From: Martensiomyces pterosporus
Lineage: Eukaryota > Kickxellomycota > Kickxellomycetes > Kickxellales > Kickxellaceae
Assembly (NCBI GenBank): GCA_025201845.1
Contig: MU603964.1
Coordinates: forward strand, 69,121-119,225
Direction: 5' to 3'
Length of the DNA: 50,105 nucleotides
Shown: positions 10,659 through 20,989 of the stretch, piece by piece
How positions within the stretch are numbered: the first letter of the stretch is position 1
Layout of the letters: each line of letters begins with the position of its first letter
The notes under the pieces: generated by a model
What the model was told of the DNA's origin: nothing
What the model saw: the letters and a program-made list of their open reading frames with translations, nothing else
Databases searched by the model: none
Translations under genes and position numbers: made by a program

Positions 10659-13600
10659 ATGTGGCCTCGCACAGGACCTCCACAAAACACACCGCCGGCA
10701 CCGCCAAGCTCGGTTATAAGCGAGGACGGTGGCGGCGGTGGAAGCCGGCAGTCGATGATAGAAATGGGCACACCGAACGACAGCATTATGCTTGATACGC
10801 TGCTGGCAAAAGGCCCGCTGGATATCGATCTTCTTTCGGAGCTGCTTGGATCACTAGACGACACAGCGGCCAGCACTGTTGCTAGCACACCCAACCTGAA
10901 CATTACGTCCATGGCAGAGGCTGACGCCATGACTGTGAGCGCCGGCGTGGAGACCGCGGGCGATGGGGCTTGCGACTCGACAGACTTTGGGTCGATAACC
11001 ACGGAAGCAGTACTGGATGGCCTGCGGTCTCTGGATGAATTCGAGAGGCAGGCAGCTGTGCACACCGAGGGACGCATTCACGACGAGATGGACGACATTC
11101 ATGCACTGCGGGGGATTGGTAATGAGGACATTGCCGATTCCATGCTCGGAGCTACGCCGCAGTCGGCGAGTATTCCGGGCAGCCATGCTGGGGGACTGAG
11201 CGCACTGGATCTGGGTGTCGCGAGTGTCGATGAGACGAATACGGGGCTTGTGTCTTTCAATGAGGCTGAGCTTTCGGCGGCACTGGAGCAGATTTACTGG
11301 GGGTCTCTTGATATGCCGCTTGTGGATCCAGCAGACATGACAGCACGCAGCACGGATCTAGGCGAACACGCATTTCTCTTGCCTGCACCTACGCCTGCAC
11401 CAACGCCCATGACTGCGACTCAGACACCACAGACAAGACCCGCAGACATCGCAGCAAATGCATGGACGCTGGCTGGCAGCATTTCGCCTCGAGCCCGGGA
11501 ATCTAGCCCATCAGACAAGGACATGGGCAACAGCTACGATGGAGCTGGCGGTCATGAGAGTGGGTCAGCCGGTGGGTTTACTCACGGCGGTAACGACGAA
11601 TATGAAGACGAGGATGAGGAGGATGACGGCGACGACAATCCGCTTGAGCTCGAAGAGCTCTCGCTGTTCTCGCTGTTTCTATCGGACATGAAGGCGTTCG
11701 AGGGATTCTTAGACAACCTGAGCCTTAACCAGCTTCGCCAGTGCGCGGCCACTGTAAATAGTGTACTTGTACGTAGAGAAAGCGCGCTCAACGACCCGGT
11801 AAAGCCAGCACGGTATATGACGAAATCCCGCAGTGCCAGTCGATTGGAGGGGAGATTGCAGAATGGAGGCAGGGCTAGCGTCGGTGCTGGTGGCTCCCCA
11901 GACATATCGAGTGGTGCAGCGTATGCAGGGCCTACCCACGATTATGGCGATGGCGGCGCTACGGGAGCAGGACATCGGAGTGCATCGACCGCGGATGTTC
12001 AACGTTCTGCGAACGCTGCGTTTGATCCCGAGTCTAGAGCGGCAGATACGGACCCCTCGACAGCTGGCTCATCAGCAGCGCCGTTGCCGCCCACAACACT
12101 ATCTCTGCTGCGCGAGTGGCTTCCTCCATCTACTGCCGACTGTGTCATCACCGCTTTGCAAGCTGCCAACTTGGCGATACCTGCTGCCAGCAATGCTAGT
12201 ACCAGCACATCTGCCACGAGTATGGCTGCATCGTTTGCGGGTGTGCGGTCTAACCGCGTGTGGCCGAATGCCACCGCCTCACTTGCAAATAGCCCTGGCG
12301 GTGCTGCCAGCAGTGCCGATATGGACGACAGCGAGCACGACGTGTCGCGCGCCGGCAGAGCGGGCTCTTCCGGAGAGGCTAAACGCCATGCGTCGGATTT
12401 CACTCTGGCCGACCCTGCACACGCAAATGAGCCATCTTTGGAGACCGACGATGAAGGCACGCCTTGGCTAAGCTTTATTTATGCCCAGAAGGGAAAGCCC
12501 AGGCGCCACAGGATCCGAATCGACATTGATCGTGCACCCCTATCGGCCATTCCCGCGACCTTCCAGAAGAACAACTGCGTCTATCCGCGTGCAAACTGCG
12601 AGCGGTCGATCTATGCGGGGAACCGGTGGAGCTACGAAACCGAGTGCAATGGACTGGGGTGGAAGCTGTCGTTTCTTAACCAGGAGCTGCTTTCCGGTCG
12701 CCGTGGGCTGCTGCAAACGGCGGTGAATAATTACCGAACAATGGTTGCTGGCCGCAAGAGCCGTAGGATCACCCGCCTGGAGAAAGCGGAGCGCAACCAG
12801 CACAATAAGCCGAGCGGCGACCCACAGCAGCAGCGCTCGACAGCCAAAGCAGCGGAGGGCACAAGCAAGAGACCCTTGTCGTCTGCATGCCAGCCAGCAG
12901 CAGCGCACCAGTGTAGCACGACGCCCAACAATGACCTGGACCAGGACGCGATGGAGAGCGGTAGTGTGCCGTATGGAAAGCGGGCTAAAACTATGCACAG
13001 TGCGCTCGATGGCGACGCGGGATGCAGCTCGGCTGTTGTTGCGCGAGCTAGCAACAGCACTAGTGACACTGTGCACATGTCCAGAGGAGTCAGGCTCGGC
13101 GAAGCAAGCGAAATTGCTCGTGCTCACTCTCTCCCCCAGCTCGAAGCTGCTGCCAGCAGCCATGGAGATAAGGGTGCAGCTGCTCTGGATGCCAGCCACC
13201 CGCCGGATGCAGCCGCATGCGGTGCTGGCACCGCATCCACGAGTGCAGTATCTAGAGCCGCTTTGGCCAGCACATCTTCGGCACCCACAACGCCAGCTGT
13301 GCCATCTGCATCGTCGTTGGCATCATCACAGACGGCCAAATGCCTTGTTGTCAATGCCTACATCAACAACAAATTTGCAAGGATCCGTGTGTATATTGAT
13401 TTTGGCTCGGTGGACTCGTCGGCAGCCGACAGCCAGTTCAAGCACGACCATGCCGTGTTCCCTCGAGCACTCAACGCGGAAAGGTCCAGGTACGGCAACC
13501 TACAGGGCCGCTGGGAATTTGAGCTGACGTGCAATGAGCTGGCGTGGAAGCTGGCGTGGCTCAACAGAGCAAGGCTGAAGGGCCGCAAGCCGCTGATTCA

Positions 13601-15512
13601 AAAGTGCCTGGATGCATACCGCGCAAAGTTTCCGACGCCGCCGTGGGCGCTATTGTCGTGCTATTCGGAGTCTATGGGGAGCTCGGTTACGCCCCAGTTC
13701 TTCAGCTACTGGAATCCTAGACCTGGACGTCGGCGCCTGGATGCAGCAAAGAGCCCAATGCCACCGCGTGAACCAAGCACACCGATCGCTGGTAGTGAGC
13801 AGCACCAGATGGGCGAGAAACCTGCAGCACATGCAGGCAGCGCGAACAGTGGTGATTCCAGAATGAGCGGCGGCGATACAAGTGTGTTGGCGACAGTCGA
13901 AGTGGACGACCTGGCATCCAGCAGCCCTAAACCGACTGCACCAGCGCCCGCGGTAACAGCAGACCCTGGAGCCACAGCGGCACCTAGCACCATCCCTGGC
14001 ATCGCTTCTACAGCTCTTCAGCCTGGTACCACGCGAGCCGGCAGCTCTGTGGCATCGCCGAAACAAAATGCTAAGCAAGCTACGGATGTCAGTCCTCAGC
14101 CCAAATTACTGTCGGCAGCCAGCGGAGATTCAGCAGCACGCGTGCGCGTTATTCGACCCAAGACAGCGAGCAGCCACCCAATGCCCGCGTCGTCCCCTAC
14201 AGCGTCTGCTACTGCAAACAGATCACCATTGACACGGCCTCAGATTCGTTCGCCTGGTCACTCTGTTGTAAAATCAAGTTCACCCAATGGGCCGCACCAG
14301 CACCAGCACCAGCACCAGCCGAGGCGACTTGCGTTCACGCCTCAACCACGACCCCAGCATCAAGCAAGACACACCGCAGCTCGGCCTCCTGGCAGCTCCA
14401 TTACCCCTGGGCCAAAGCCACAGGCTCCTACGCACCCGCACTCGCATCCGCAGCCACGGCCACGNNNNNNNNNNNNNNNNNNNNNNNNNNNNNNNNNNNN
14501 NNNNNNNNNNNNNNNNNNNNNNNNNNNNNNNNNNNNNNNNNNNNNNNNNNNNNNNNNNNNNNNNNNNNNNNNNNNNNNNNNNNNNNNNNNNNNNNNNNNN
14601 NNNNNNNNNNNNNNNNNNNNNNNNNNNNNNNNNNNNNNNNNNNNNNNNNNNNNNNNNNNNNNNNNNNNNNNNNNNNNNNNNNNNNNNNNNNNNNNNNNNN
14701 NNNNNNNNNNNNNNNNNNNNNNNNNNNNNNNNNNNNNNNNNNNNNNNNNNNNNNNNNNNNNNNNNNNNNNNNNNNNNNNNNNNNNNNNNNNNNNNNNNNN
14801 NNNNNNNNNNNNNNNNNNNNNNNNNNNNNNNNNNNNNNNNNNNNNNNNNNNNNNNNNNNNNNNNNNNNCAGCAGCAGCAGGTGCACAGCCAGCCCAGCCA
14901 AATCAAGCAGGAGCCAGAACCAGCCCCAGCCAAGCGAGCATCGGAAGCGCACATCCAGCCCAGCGCCAGCCTACATCTATTCAGCAACGACCTGCTTCCC
15001 CGGCCACTACGGCTCAGCAGCCCAAGCGACAGGCTGCGGCAAAGGCAACGACGGCACCTCCTTCGAAGGCGCTGGCAGCAAACCCCCAGCAGCTTGCTGG
15101 AGCCCTGAATACAGCAGCTAGCGTTTCTGCAGCACCCACTCGCGTCGCCACCATGGCACCACCACCAGTAAGGACCAGCAGCACTCCAGCACCAGCAAAC
15201 AAGCACCCAGCGCCTGCTGCTACCCCCAGCGTGCATTCAGAGAAGTCAGCCAAAGCACAGGTGGCAGCAACGATGCTCACTGATGTGCTTCGCCGACTAG
15301 CCAAATCAGACCCATCGCTAGCCCAGCTTACAGGCGTGCTGCAGAAGGGCTCTGGGGCGGAGCCAACCAAGCTGCCCGGCGCCAGCAGCACTGGCAACCA
15401 AAGCAGTGAGGCCAATGGCGGCGATAGCAACGACTCAGAGGATGATGACGCCCCGCTGGATGCCAAGGTGGCGGAGCTGGAAAAGCTGCTTATCGACTTG
15501 CAGAAGAAATAG
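10659..15512 (+). CDS. Large low-complexity protein with two DUF8032-like repeats
   Basis: Single open frame of 1617 codons that includes an assembly gap. Two related globular segments stand out. The first is about residues 601-707 (PWLSFIYAQKGKPRRHRIRI ... NNCVYPRANCERSIYAGNRW ... ETECNGLGWKLSFLN). The second is about 893-1003 (CLVVNAYINNKFARIRVYID ... AVFPRALNAERSRYGNLQGRW ... LTCNELAWKLAWLN). Their shared core (basic beta strands, V.PRA..ER..Y.....RW..E..CN.L.WKL..LN) resembles, from memory, the fungal DUF8032 family, which has no firm function. A hydrophobic helical block (LEELSLFSLFLSDM, about 329) lies N-terminal. The rest is Ser/Ala/Pro/Thr/Gln-rich and disordered, with HQ runs near 1213. 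The tail has an acidic patch and a short coiled coil (AKVAELEKLLIDLQKK). A nuclear regulatory role is possible but is inference only. Confidence 0.8.
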   Translation: MWPRTGPPQNTPPAPPSSVISEDGGGGGSRQSMIEMGTPNDSIMLDTLLAKGPLDIDLLSELLGSLDDTAASTVASTPNLNITSMAEADAMTVSAGVETAGDGACDSTDFGSITTEAVLDGLRSLDEFERQAAVHTEGRIHDEMDDIHALRGIGNEDIADSMLGATPQSASIPGSHAGGLSALDLGVASVDETNTGLVSFNEAELSAALEQIYWGSLDMPLVDPADMTARSTDLGEHAFLLPAPTPAPTPMTATQTPQTRPADIAANAWTLAGSISPRARESSPSDKDMGNSYDGAGGHESGSAGGFTHGGNDEYEDEDEEDDGDDNPLELEELSLFSLFLSDMKAFEGFLDNLSLNQLRQCAATVNSVLVRRESALNDPVKPARYMTKSRSASRLEGRLQNGGRASVGAGGSPDISSGAAYAGPTHDYGDGGATGAGHRSASTADVQRSANAAFDPESRAADTDPSTAGSSAAPLPPTTLSLLREWLPPSTADCVITALQAANLAIPAASNASTSTSATSMAASFAGVRSNRVWPNATASLANSPGGAASSADMDDSEHDVSRAGRAGSSGEAKRHASDFTLADPAHANEPSLETDDEGTPWLSFIYAQKGKPRRHRIRIDIDRAPLSAIPATFQKNNCVYPRANCERSIYAGNRWSYETECNGLGWKLSFLNQELLSGRRGLLQTAVNNYRTMVAGRKSRRITRLEKAERNQHNKPSGDPQQQRSTAKAAEGTSKRPLSSACQPAAAHQCSTTPNNDLDQDAMESGSVPYGKRAKTMHSALDGDAGCSSAVVARASNSTSDTVHMSRGVRLGEASEIARAHSLPQLEAAASSHGDKGAAALDASHPPDAAACGAGTASTSAVSRAALASTSSAPTTPAVPSASSLASSQTAKCLVVNAYINNKFARIRVYIDFGSVDSSAADSQFKHDHAVFPRALNAERSRYGNLQGRWEFELTCNELAWKLAWLNRARLKGRKPLIQKCLDAYRAKFPTPPWALLSCYSESMGSSVTPQFFSYWNPRPGRRRLDAAKSPMPPREPSTPIAGSEQHQMGEKPAAHAGSANSGDSRMSGGDTSVLATVEVDDLASSSPKPTAPAPAVTADPGATAAPSTIPGIASTALQPGTTRAGSSVASPKQNAKQATDVSPQPKLLSAASGDSAARVRVIRPKTASSHPMPASSPTASATANRSPLTRPQIRSPGHSVVKSSSPNGPHQHQHQHQPRRLAFTPQPRPQHQARHTAARPPGSSITPGPKPQAPTHPHSHPQPRPXXXXXXXXXXXXXXXXXXXXXXXXXXXXXXXXXXXXXXXXXXXXXXXXXXXXXXXXXXXXXXXXXXXXXXXXXXXXXXXXXXXXXXXXXXXXXXXXXXXXXXXXXXXXXXXXXXXXXXXXXXXXXXXXXXXXXXXXAAAGAQPAQPNQAGARTSPSQASIGSAHPAQRQPTSIQQRPASPATTAQQPKRQAAAKATTAPPSKALAANPQQLAGALNTAASVSAAPTRVATMAPPPVRTSSTPAPANKHPAPAATPSVHSEKSAKAQVAATMLTDVLRRLAKSDPSLAQLTGVLQKGSGAEPTKLPGASSTGNQSSEANGGDSNDSEDDDAPLDAKVAELEKLLIDLQKK
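14465..14868. other. Assembly gap (404 N)
   Basis: A run of 404 Ns lies inside the large low-complexity gene. CAG triplets border it directly on the right and CAC/CAG-rich sequence on the left. The frame upstream and the frame with a sensible C-terminus downstream agree across the gap, so its estimated size is about right modulo 3. An expanded triplet repeat probably broke the assembly. Confidence 0.95.
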
Positions 15513-16328
15513 CGTGCTGAATGCTGGTCTTGGCACACCGGTGCCACTTTAGCTTTTGGGTGTTTAAAAATAGACTGCTGCGTTGACTCGTCCCCGCTCT
15601 GCTCTCTTCTTGCTCTCCTCGAGGTGCTGTTTTGCATATCCGGCATGTCTCTATAATGAGCGGTATGGATAACTGTAGGGGGTTTATCGATCGGCCTTGG
15701 CACGGCCAAGTGAAGCACTGCCGGCTGAGCCATACGAGCGTCTGCGACGCGTGGGTCTCAAGTGGGGTGGCCTGAGAGCGAGTGCGACACGCCTAACTGT
15801 GCCTGGCAGCAACAGTGACTGGCTCTCTTGGCATGACGCTTTGAGGTGGCCCAGCTGCTGGTTCCTTTTTTTGCCACAGCGACCAGATTGGATGCAGCTA
15901 CAAGAGTAACGGGAGCCAAGCAGCAGAGGCTGTGTGGCCGGGCAGTTTGCAAATCATGCCAGAATGCACTCAAGGAACTAGCCTGGAATCGGGCAGGTCT
16001 ATTGGCTGCTCGCATGTGGCCGCCTGTGCGCATTGTGATCCGGCTAGTGCTTGGCGTGCTAAAAGCAGCATGTGGGTGCACGCTGCATGCATGTTTGCTG
16101 TTTCAAGGGGGATCGCCTTTTGAAGCACCCACGAAAGGGCAGCCCGTGCATGTAGTGCTGCTGCTGTCGTTCAAGTGTCTGCCTGGCCACGTATAAAGCG
16201 CTGCTGGTGGCCCACGACCAGACACCTGAAGCCCTCAGTCCACACAAGCAGCAGCCTCTCCATCCCCTCATTTCCACAGCACTGTTTATTTTCCAGCCCT
16301 AAGCACATACCTCGCAACACACACAGCA
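15513..16328. promoter_or_regulatory. Intergenic with promoter of the 72-residue gene
   Basis: An 816-base region between two plus-strand genes. The right end carries a TATA box (16192-16198) and a C-rich 5' leader without upstream ATG close to the start. Nothing else is recognised; short frames on both strands look random. Confidence 0.55.
16192..16198 (+). promoter_or_regulatory. TATA box (TATAAAG)
   Basis: TATAAAG lies in GC-rich flanks, 131 bases before the ATG of the 72-residue gene. The spacing suits a strong core promoter with a leader of about 100 bases. Confidence 0.6.
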
Positions 16329-16547
16329 ATGGTGGACATTAAGCGCACAATGACCGTCGCCTCGGCCGAGTCCGACTGCAGCCCGAGCGTCGAGGAAGTC
16401 GAGGCCAAGATCACCAGCCTCCTTGAGCGGTACGCCACCTACGACACGCAAGCAATGTGCACGCCGTTCAGCGACGAGTACTGCAGGGAGGCACAGGACC
16501 TGCTCCGGGACCTCGACGATGCTCTCAAGTCGCCTGCCGCTGCCTAA
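16329..16547 (+). CDS. Small acidic protein of unknown function (72 aa)
   Basis: I do not recognise this protein. The case for a gene is indirect: a TATA box at a suitable distance, a good start context (CAGCAATGG), strongly GC-ending codons and a sensible amphipathic composition. Residues 20-37 (SVEEVEAKITSLLERYAT) and 52-66 (REAQDLLRDLDDALK) look like two charged helices around a short loop with two Cys, consistent with a helical hairpin. No signal peptide or membrane segment is present. A translated regulatory leader or a chance frame remain possible. Confidence 0.5.
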   Translation: MVDIKRTMTVASAESDCSPSVEEVEAKITSLLERYATYDTQAMCTPFSDEYCREAQDLLRDLDDALKSPAAA

Positions 16548-17022
16548 GGCACCGCCCCCACCTCAGCCCACCCGCGCATGGACGAGCAGCATGTACAAAG
16601 CGCGTGTACTCTATTTGCTTTTTTCTTCTATAAAATAGCAGCGTCGTTTCTTTTGTTCTATTACTATTACTCTGCCGACTTGCAGTCCACTCATGGCTCC
16701 GCTTCCCTTGTGCATTAAAGTGCTGGTGCAGAGTATCTGGGCGCGGTAGCGATGGGGCTATCGCGTTAGCACTGGTGCTGAGAGCCGCCTGGTGTCCACA
16801 GCATTTTTCTGCCCTCGCTCTTGGACACACGGCGCCGCGGGAAAAAAAACAGCCCCGCTGTACCTGTGCGCGTCCGTGCTTGCGCATGTGAGTGTGGGGG
16901 CGAGGACAGGAATGGGAAACAGACACAGCCAGCACCCAGCACCCAGCACCCAGCAGCCTTGTCCCTTCTCCTTTTCCGCGTGCTAGCACTCATAAACCGC
17001 CGCCTTATCTATTTCTTCTGCT
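16548..17022. other. Intergenic with heptamer repeat
   Basis: 475 bases between two plus-strand genes. An A/T-rich block after the small gene (about 16615-16635) may hold its poly(A) signal. Three AGCACCC heptamers plus a partial copy lie at 16931-16951, about 75 bases before the next start. No gene seen. Confidence 0.5.
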
Positions 17023-17967
17023 ATGTCGTTTGCGAAACACATACCCTTGCCACAGCGGGTTGCCTGGCCAGTGGCTGGCGAGCTTCGGGAAACCCTGTTC
17101 TGGCCCTGCAGAGGCGCAAAGCCGGGCGCCGTATTGCTGCTGGTTCCGGGAAACCCAGGTCTGATCGACTTTTACATCGACTTTGCTGCCACCGTGCACA
17201 AGGCACACGGCGACTCGATGGAGATTATCGGCGTTTCGCACCTGGGGCACACCCGCTTCAGCGACAACGGCGGGCTGGTGTACCGGAACCCAAAGGTCTA
17301 TTCGCTGGAGGAGCAGATAGCTCACATGGTTGCTGTGTTTGATACGCTGGACCGCGAGTATAGCCAGGTGTCGCCGCGTCCAAAGATGCTCCTGTGTGGA
17401 CACAGTGTTGGCTGCTACATATCTGAGAAGATTGTCGAGTGTCGCGGCGACCGCATTGACCGGGTGTTTAGCCTGTTCCCAACGGTAGACCACATAGCTG
17501 ACACTCCGCGTGGACGGCAGCTTCAGCCCATGTTCTTGCCTGGGGTGCGCCAGGTTGTCGCGGGAGCCACAGAGCTGCTCACCTGGATCCTGCCCGCATC
17601 GGCTCTATACGCGGTGGCTGGAAGCTCCAGCAGCCTCAACAACGACAACGCGCGCATCGTTGTCGACAAGATGCTCCACAGCTCGTGTGTCAGCAACGTG
17701 CTGAAGATGGCAGCAGACGAGATGGCAGCGATCACTGATCTGGACACCGAGCTGTACGGCAGTCTGGGCAACAAGTTCGTCATGTACTACGGCGCGGCTG
17801 ACCACTGGGTCCCGCAGAGCCGCTACGAACGGATGAAGAAGGCCAATACCAAGGGCAGGGTCGTTCTTTGCCAGAGCGGCATTCCACACTCGTTTGTAAC
17901 CTCGCACCCCAAAGAAATGGCTGTTGTTCTGGCCAGCCTGTTGCGCGACGAGATGGACCAGGCCTGA
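17023..17967 (+). CDS. Lipid-droplet-associated hydrolase-like protein (LDAH / YPR147C family)
   Basis: Alpha/beta-hydrolase of 314 residues, the usual family length, expected at lipid droplets with a debated lipase or esterase activity on sterol esters or triacylglycerols. The N-terminus has the oxyanion-side strand LLLVPGNPGLIDFY (about residues 39-52), the signature of this family. The nucleophile elbow is GHSVG (residues 126-130, Ser128). Candidate acid and base are Asp260 in AADHWVP and His289 in GIPHSF. A hydrophobic patch near 175-200 (VVAGATELLTWILPASALYA) may bind the droplet surface. The start ATG follows TTCTGCT and fits the conserved region. No intron is needed. Confidence 0.88.
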   Translation: MSFAKHIPLPQRVAWPVAGELRETLFWPCRGAKPGAVLLLVPGNPGLIDFYIDFAATVHKAHGDSMEIIGVSHLGHTRFSDNGGLVYRNPKVYSLEEQIAHMVAVFDTLDREYSQVSPRPKMLLCGHSVGCYISEKIVECRGDRIDRVFSLFPTVDHIADTPRGRQLQPMFLPGVRQVVAGATELLTWILPASALYAVAGSSSSLNNDNARIVVDKMLHSSCVSNVLKMAADEMAAITDLDTELYGSLGNKFVMYYGAADHWVPQSRYERMKKANTKGRVVLCQSGIPHSFVTSHPKEMAVVLASLLRDEMDQA

Positions 17968-18425
17968 GTAGAGGACTCTTCTAAACGTGTTCCCGTGGTG
18001 GTGCTAGTACATACAGCCTCTTTATGCACATGCATGTCCATGCGTCAGGCAGATGTGCCACAGTTCAAAGAAGGGGTGTAGAGCAGCTACCTGATAGTGG
18101 CTCTCCTTGGCTGCAAACGCACGCCCATGCCGCTTGAAAGGGGCTGGGCGGCTGGCTATTCTGGCAGCCTAGCATTGGCCAAGGTTCGCTTGGCACAGTG
18201 CTGATAAAAGCCAGTGAGCGTCGGGCTATGCGGCTCTTGATTCCAGGCTTTCTTCCCTTAGCTCTCCCCTGCCTATCCTATTTATTCTACTTATTACGCC
18301 GCCTTAGCCCTCCTCTTCCCTCTTTCCTCTTCCCTCGGCTCTTATTCCTGTCTGCCTAGTATTCCCCCCACACCTCCACTCTGTCGAGGTCGCTCTGTAC
18401 TCGTAGCGAACAAGGAGAAAAAGCA
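17968..18425. promoter_or_regulatory. Promoter region of the PDI gene
   Basis: 458 bases. The right part (about 18230-18400) is strongly pyrimidine-rich, as in many fungal promoters just upstream of transcription start. A weak TATA-like GATAAAAG lies at about 18203. Nothing else seen. Confidence 0.45.
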
Positions 18426-20802
18426 ATGCGCTTTGGAACATTCCTCTTCGGAGTAGTCAGCCTGGCGCTGGGCGGAGCAGCAGCGGCTCAGGGCGCTCCG
18501 GTAAGCGACAAGAGCCACATCCTCAATGCACACAATTTCGCCGTAAAGACCAACACGGGCACCTGGATTGTGAAGCATTTCTCGCCCACCTGCGGCCACT
18601 GCAAGACCTTCCAGCCCAAGTGGGAGAAGGTTGTTTCGGACAACTCCATCCAGCTGTTTGAAAAGAACGTGCACTTTGGCGAGCTCAACTGCATAGAGAA
18701 CGCCGACCTGTGTGCGCACAACAACGTCAACTCCTGGCCCACTGTCGTGGTGTTCCGTAACGGCACGCGTGCGGCGGAATCTGTGGGCGACAAGAGCGAG
18801 CTGGAATTTGCGGCTTTCGTCAAGCGCTCGGCGGGCGTCGAGAGCACAGAGAGCGCGGACAAGGCCAAGAGTGCTGCCGAGAGATCGTATATGACGAACA
18901 GCGTTATTCTGGACGCGAAGAACTTTACTGAACACACAGGACAGGGCTTGTGGCTCATCAAGCACTATTCACCCAAGTGCCCCCACTGCCGTCGTATGGC
19001 TCCGGCTTGGGTCAAGCTGACGGATGAGCTGGCAGCGCAGTTTGCCGAAGACCAGGTCTTCTTTGGCGAAGTCAACTGCCTGGACAACAGAAAGCTCTGT
19101 GAGGACAACAAGGTCGACGGCTACCCGACGATCAGCCTGTTCAGCGATGGCAAGTACGTTGAGGAAATGACGCTGACTCCCACATACGAGGAGATGAAGC
19201 CTTATGCAGTGAAGCTTTCTAAGCGCCGGGCAAGCGGCGAGTTTGAGAAGCCGCCCGAGGCTGTCGTGGCCAACGATAACCGCGACTGGGACGATGGCGA
19301 CGGAGCCCCTGCCGCCCCTGCCCCAGCCCCTGCTGTCAAGACCAGTGCCACGCCCGCCTCTGCTGCAGCCACTGCTAGCGCGCAGCCCGCTGAGAAGCCC
19401 AAGGACAAGGCGCCGCAGCAGCCTGTCGCCTGCTGCAGCCACTGCTAGCGCGCAGCCCGCTGAGAAGCCCAAGGACAAGGCGCCGCAGCAGCCTGTCGCA
19501 CACAACAACATTGACGAAGACAAGGATGTCGACACAGCGGAGAACAAGCGCGAAGAGGTGTACAACGAGGATGGCGAAGTGGTCATTCTCACCAAGGAGA
19601 ACTTTGCTGAAAAAACGTCCACGGGCCCTTGGTTTGTCAAGTTCTATGCACCCTGGTGCCCGCACTGCCAGACTCTGGCGCCAGTGTGGGATAAGCTTGC
19701 TGCCGAGACCCGCAGCAAGATCAATGTCGGCAAGGTCAACTGCGACGAAGCCAGCGTCCTGTGCTCAAAGTACAATGTGCAGGGGTACCCGACGCTGAAG
19801 CTCCTGTGGGACGCCGAGACCGTCGACTACAAGGGCGAGCGCAAGCTGGAGAGCTTCAAGACCTTTGTTGATGGCGTGCTTGCGCAGCCCCACAACGTCG
19901 TTGCGGCTGATGATCTGCGTCGCGCGCGTGCCGAGAAGGATGTTTTGTTTGTCTTTGCCTACGACAAGTCCGACACCAGCGCAAAGACCAAGATGGCGCT
20001 CACTCGCGTCAAGAGCAACGCGCAAAAGATGTTCCTGTCAAAGAGCCTCAACATCGTCAGCGACCTGCATGTTGCGCGCACCATCATCCCTGGAGAAGAC
20101 CCCGAGCTGCCCATGCTGGTTGCCCTGAAGGATAACCAGGTCGTCAAGTTCGAGGGCACTCTGACGAACGACGATCAGCTGCACGAGTGGTACTACGCCG
20201 AGCGCTTCCCCCTGCTCCCGCAGCTGGACCGCGAGAACTCGGACGATCTGTTCTACGACACGGACTATCTCGTGCTGGCTGTCCTTGACACGGACCAGGG
20301 CAAGGAGTATATGGCGCACTACCGCGACGCCGTCAGGTCGGCCGCCATCGAGTACCAGAAGGTATACGAGTCTGCTGGGAAGAAGCCCAAGGGCACCGTG
20401 CGCTTCGCCTGGGTCGACGGTAACAAGTGGTCGTCGTATGTGGACCGCGTGTTCCACATCCGCCGCACCGACTGGCCTGCGATTGTCATTGCACAGCCTA
20501 GCGAGGACCAGTATTTCCGCAACGACATCAAGGGCGGCGTCATTGAGCCGACCAAGATGGGCATCTTTATGGCCGTCCGTGCGGCCCTTGATGGCAAGCT
20601 GAAGCCTCAGAGCACCTCTTCGATCATCATCCGTGGCGCACGCGGTGCTGTGGCCGCGATCAAATCCGTCATGGGATTCTTCTTTGGATCGCTTCTCAGA
20701 GCCATTCTTTCGCTTGCTGCCACGTGTGCCCTTGGATACTACCTCTTCAAGCGCTCTGGCGGCGCCAGATCTGGATCTTATGGCGTCGTCAAGTCCGACT
20801 AG
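18426..20802 (+). CDS. Membrane-anchored protein disulfide isomerase, three CxxC thioredoxin domains; frame broken by duplication
   Basis: ER oxidoreductase that forms or reshuffles disulfides in secretory proteins. The N-terminus (MRFGTFLFGVVSLALGGAAA) is a signal peptide. Thioredoxin active sites are CGHC (C56-C59), CPHC (C185-C188) and, counted with one duplicate copy removed, CPHC (C388-C391). A non-catalytic thioredoxin-like segment follows, then a C-terminal membrane helix (SLLRAILSLAATCALGYYLF, about 726-750) and a short basic tail. The order resembles yeast Eps1 and TMX-type PDIs more than soluble Pdi1. The frame from 18426 stops at 19448, because an exact 70-base tandem duplication (19360-19499) shifts it by one. 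The downstream part continues in the next frame from the second copy to 20802. With one copy absent the gene codes 768 residues without a break. Assembly error and a real null allele both fit; an intron of exactly this size has no usable borders. Confidence 0.88.
19360..19499 (+). repeat. Exact 70-base tandem direct duplication
   Basis: Units 19360-19429 and 19430-19499 are identical over all 70 bases. They lie in the Pro/Ala-rich linker between the second and third thioredoxin domains. Seventy is not a multiple of three, so the second unit carries the PDI into another frame. Complete identity means a very recent event or an assembly artefact. Confidence 0.95.
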
Positions 20803-20989
20803 ACAAAACCTTCGCATTTTTTTTTCTCCTTTTACTCTCCACTTCTCTTTCTGTCCCTGCGTTCGCAATAACAGCACATCGCACCTCATTCTACGTGGCT
20901 GTCTGCGCCATGCACTGGGCTGCATGCGAATGTAGAATGTAATGAAGAGCAAGCAGAAAGCAAAAGGAACGGCAGCTCAAACATGGACC

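Noticed and set aside
19243..19500. A separate gene starting within the PDI linker
   Set aside because: The frame before the second repeat copy is an antisense-like reading of the first PDI part. Downstream it is clearly the continuation of the PDI after the duplication.
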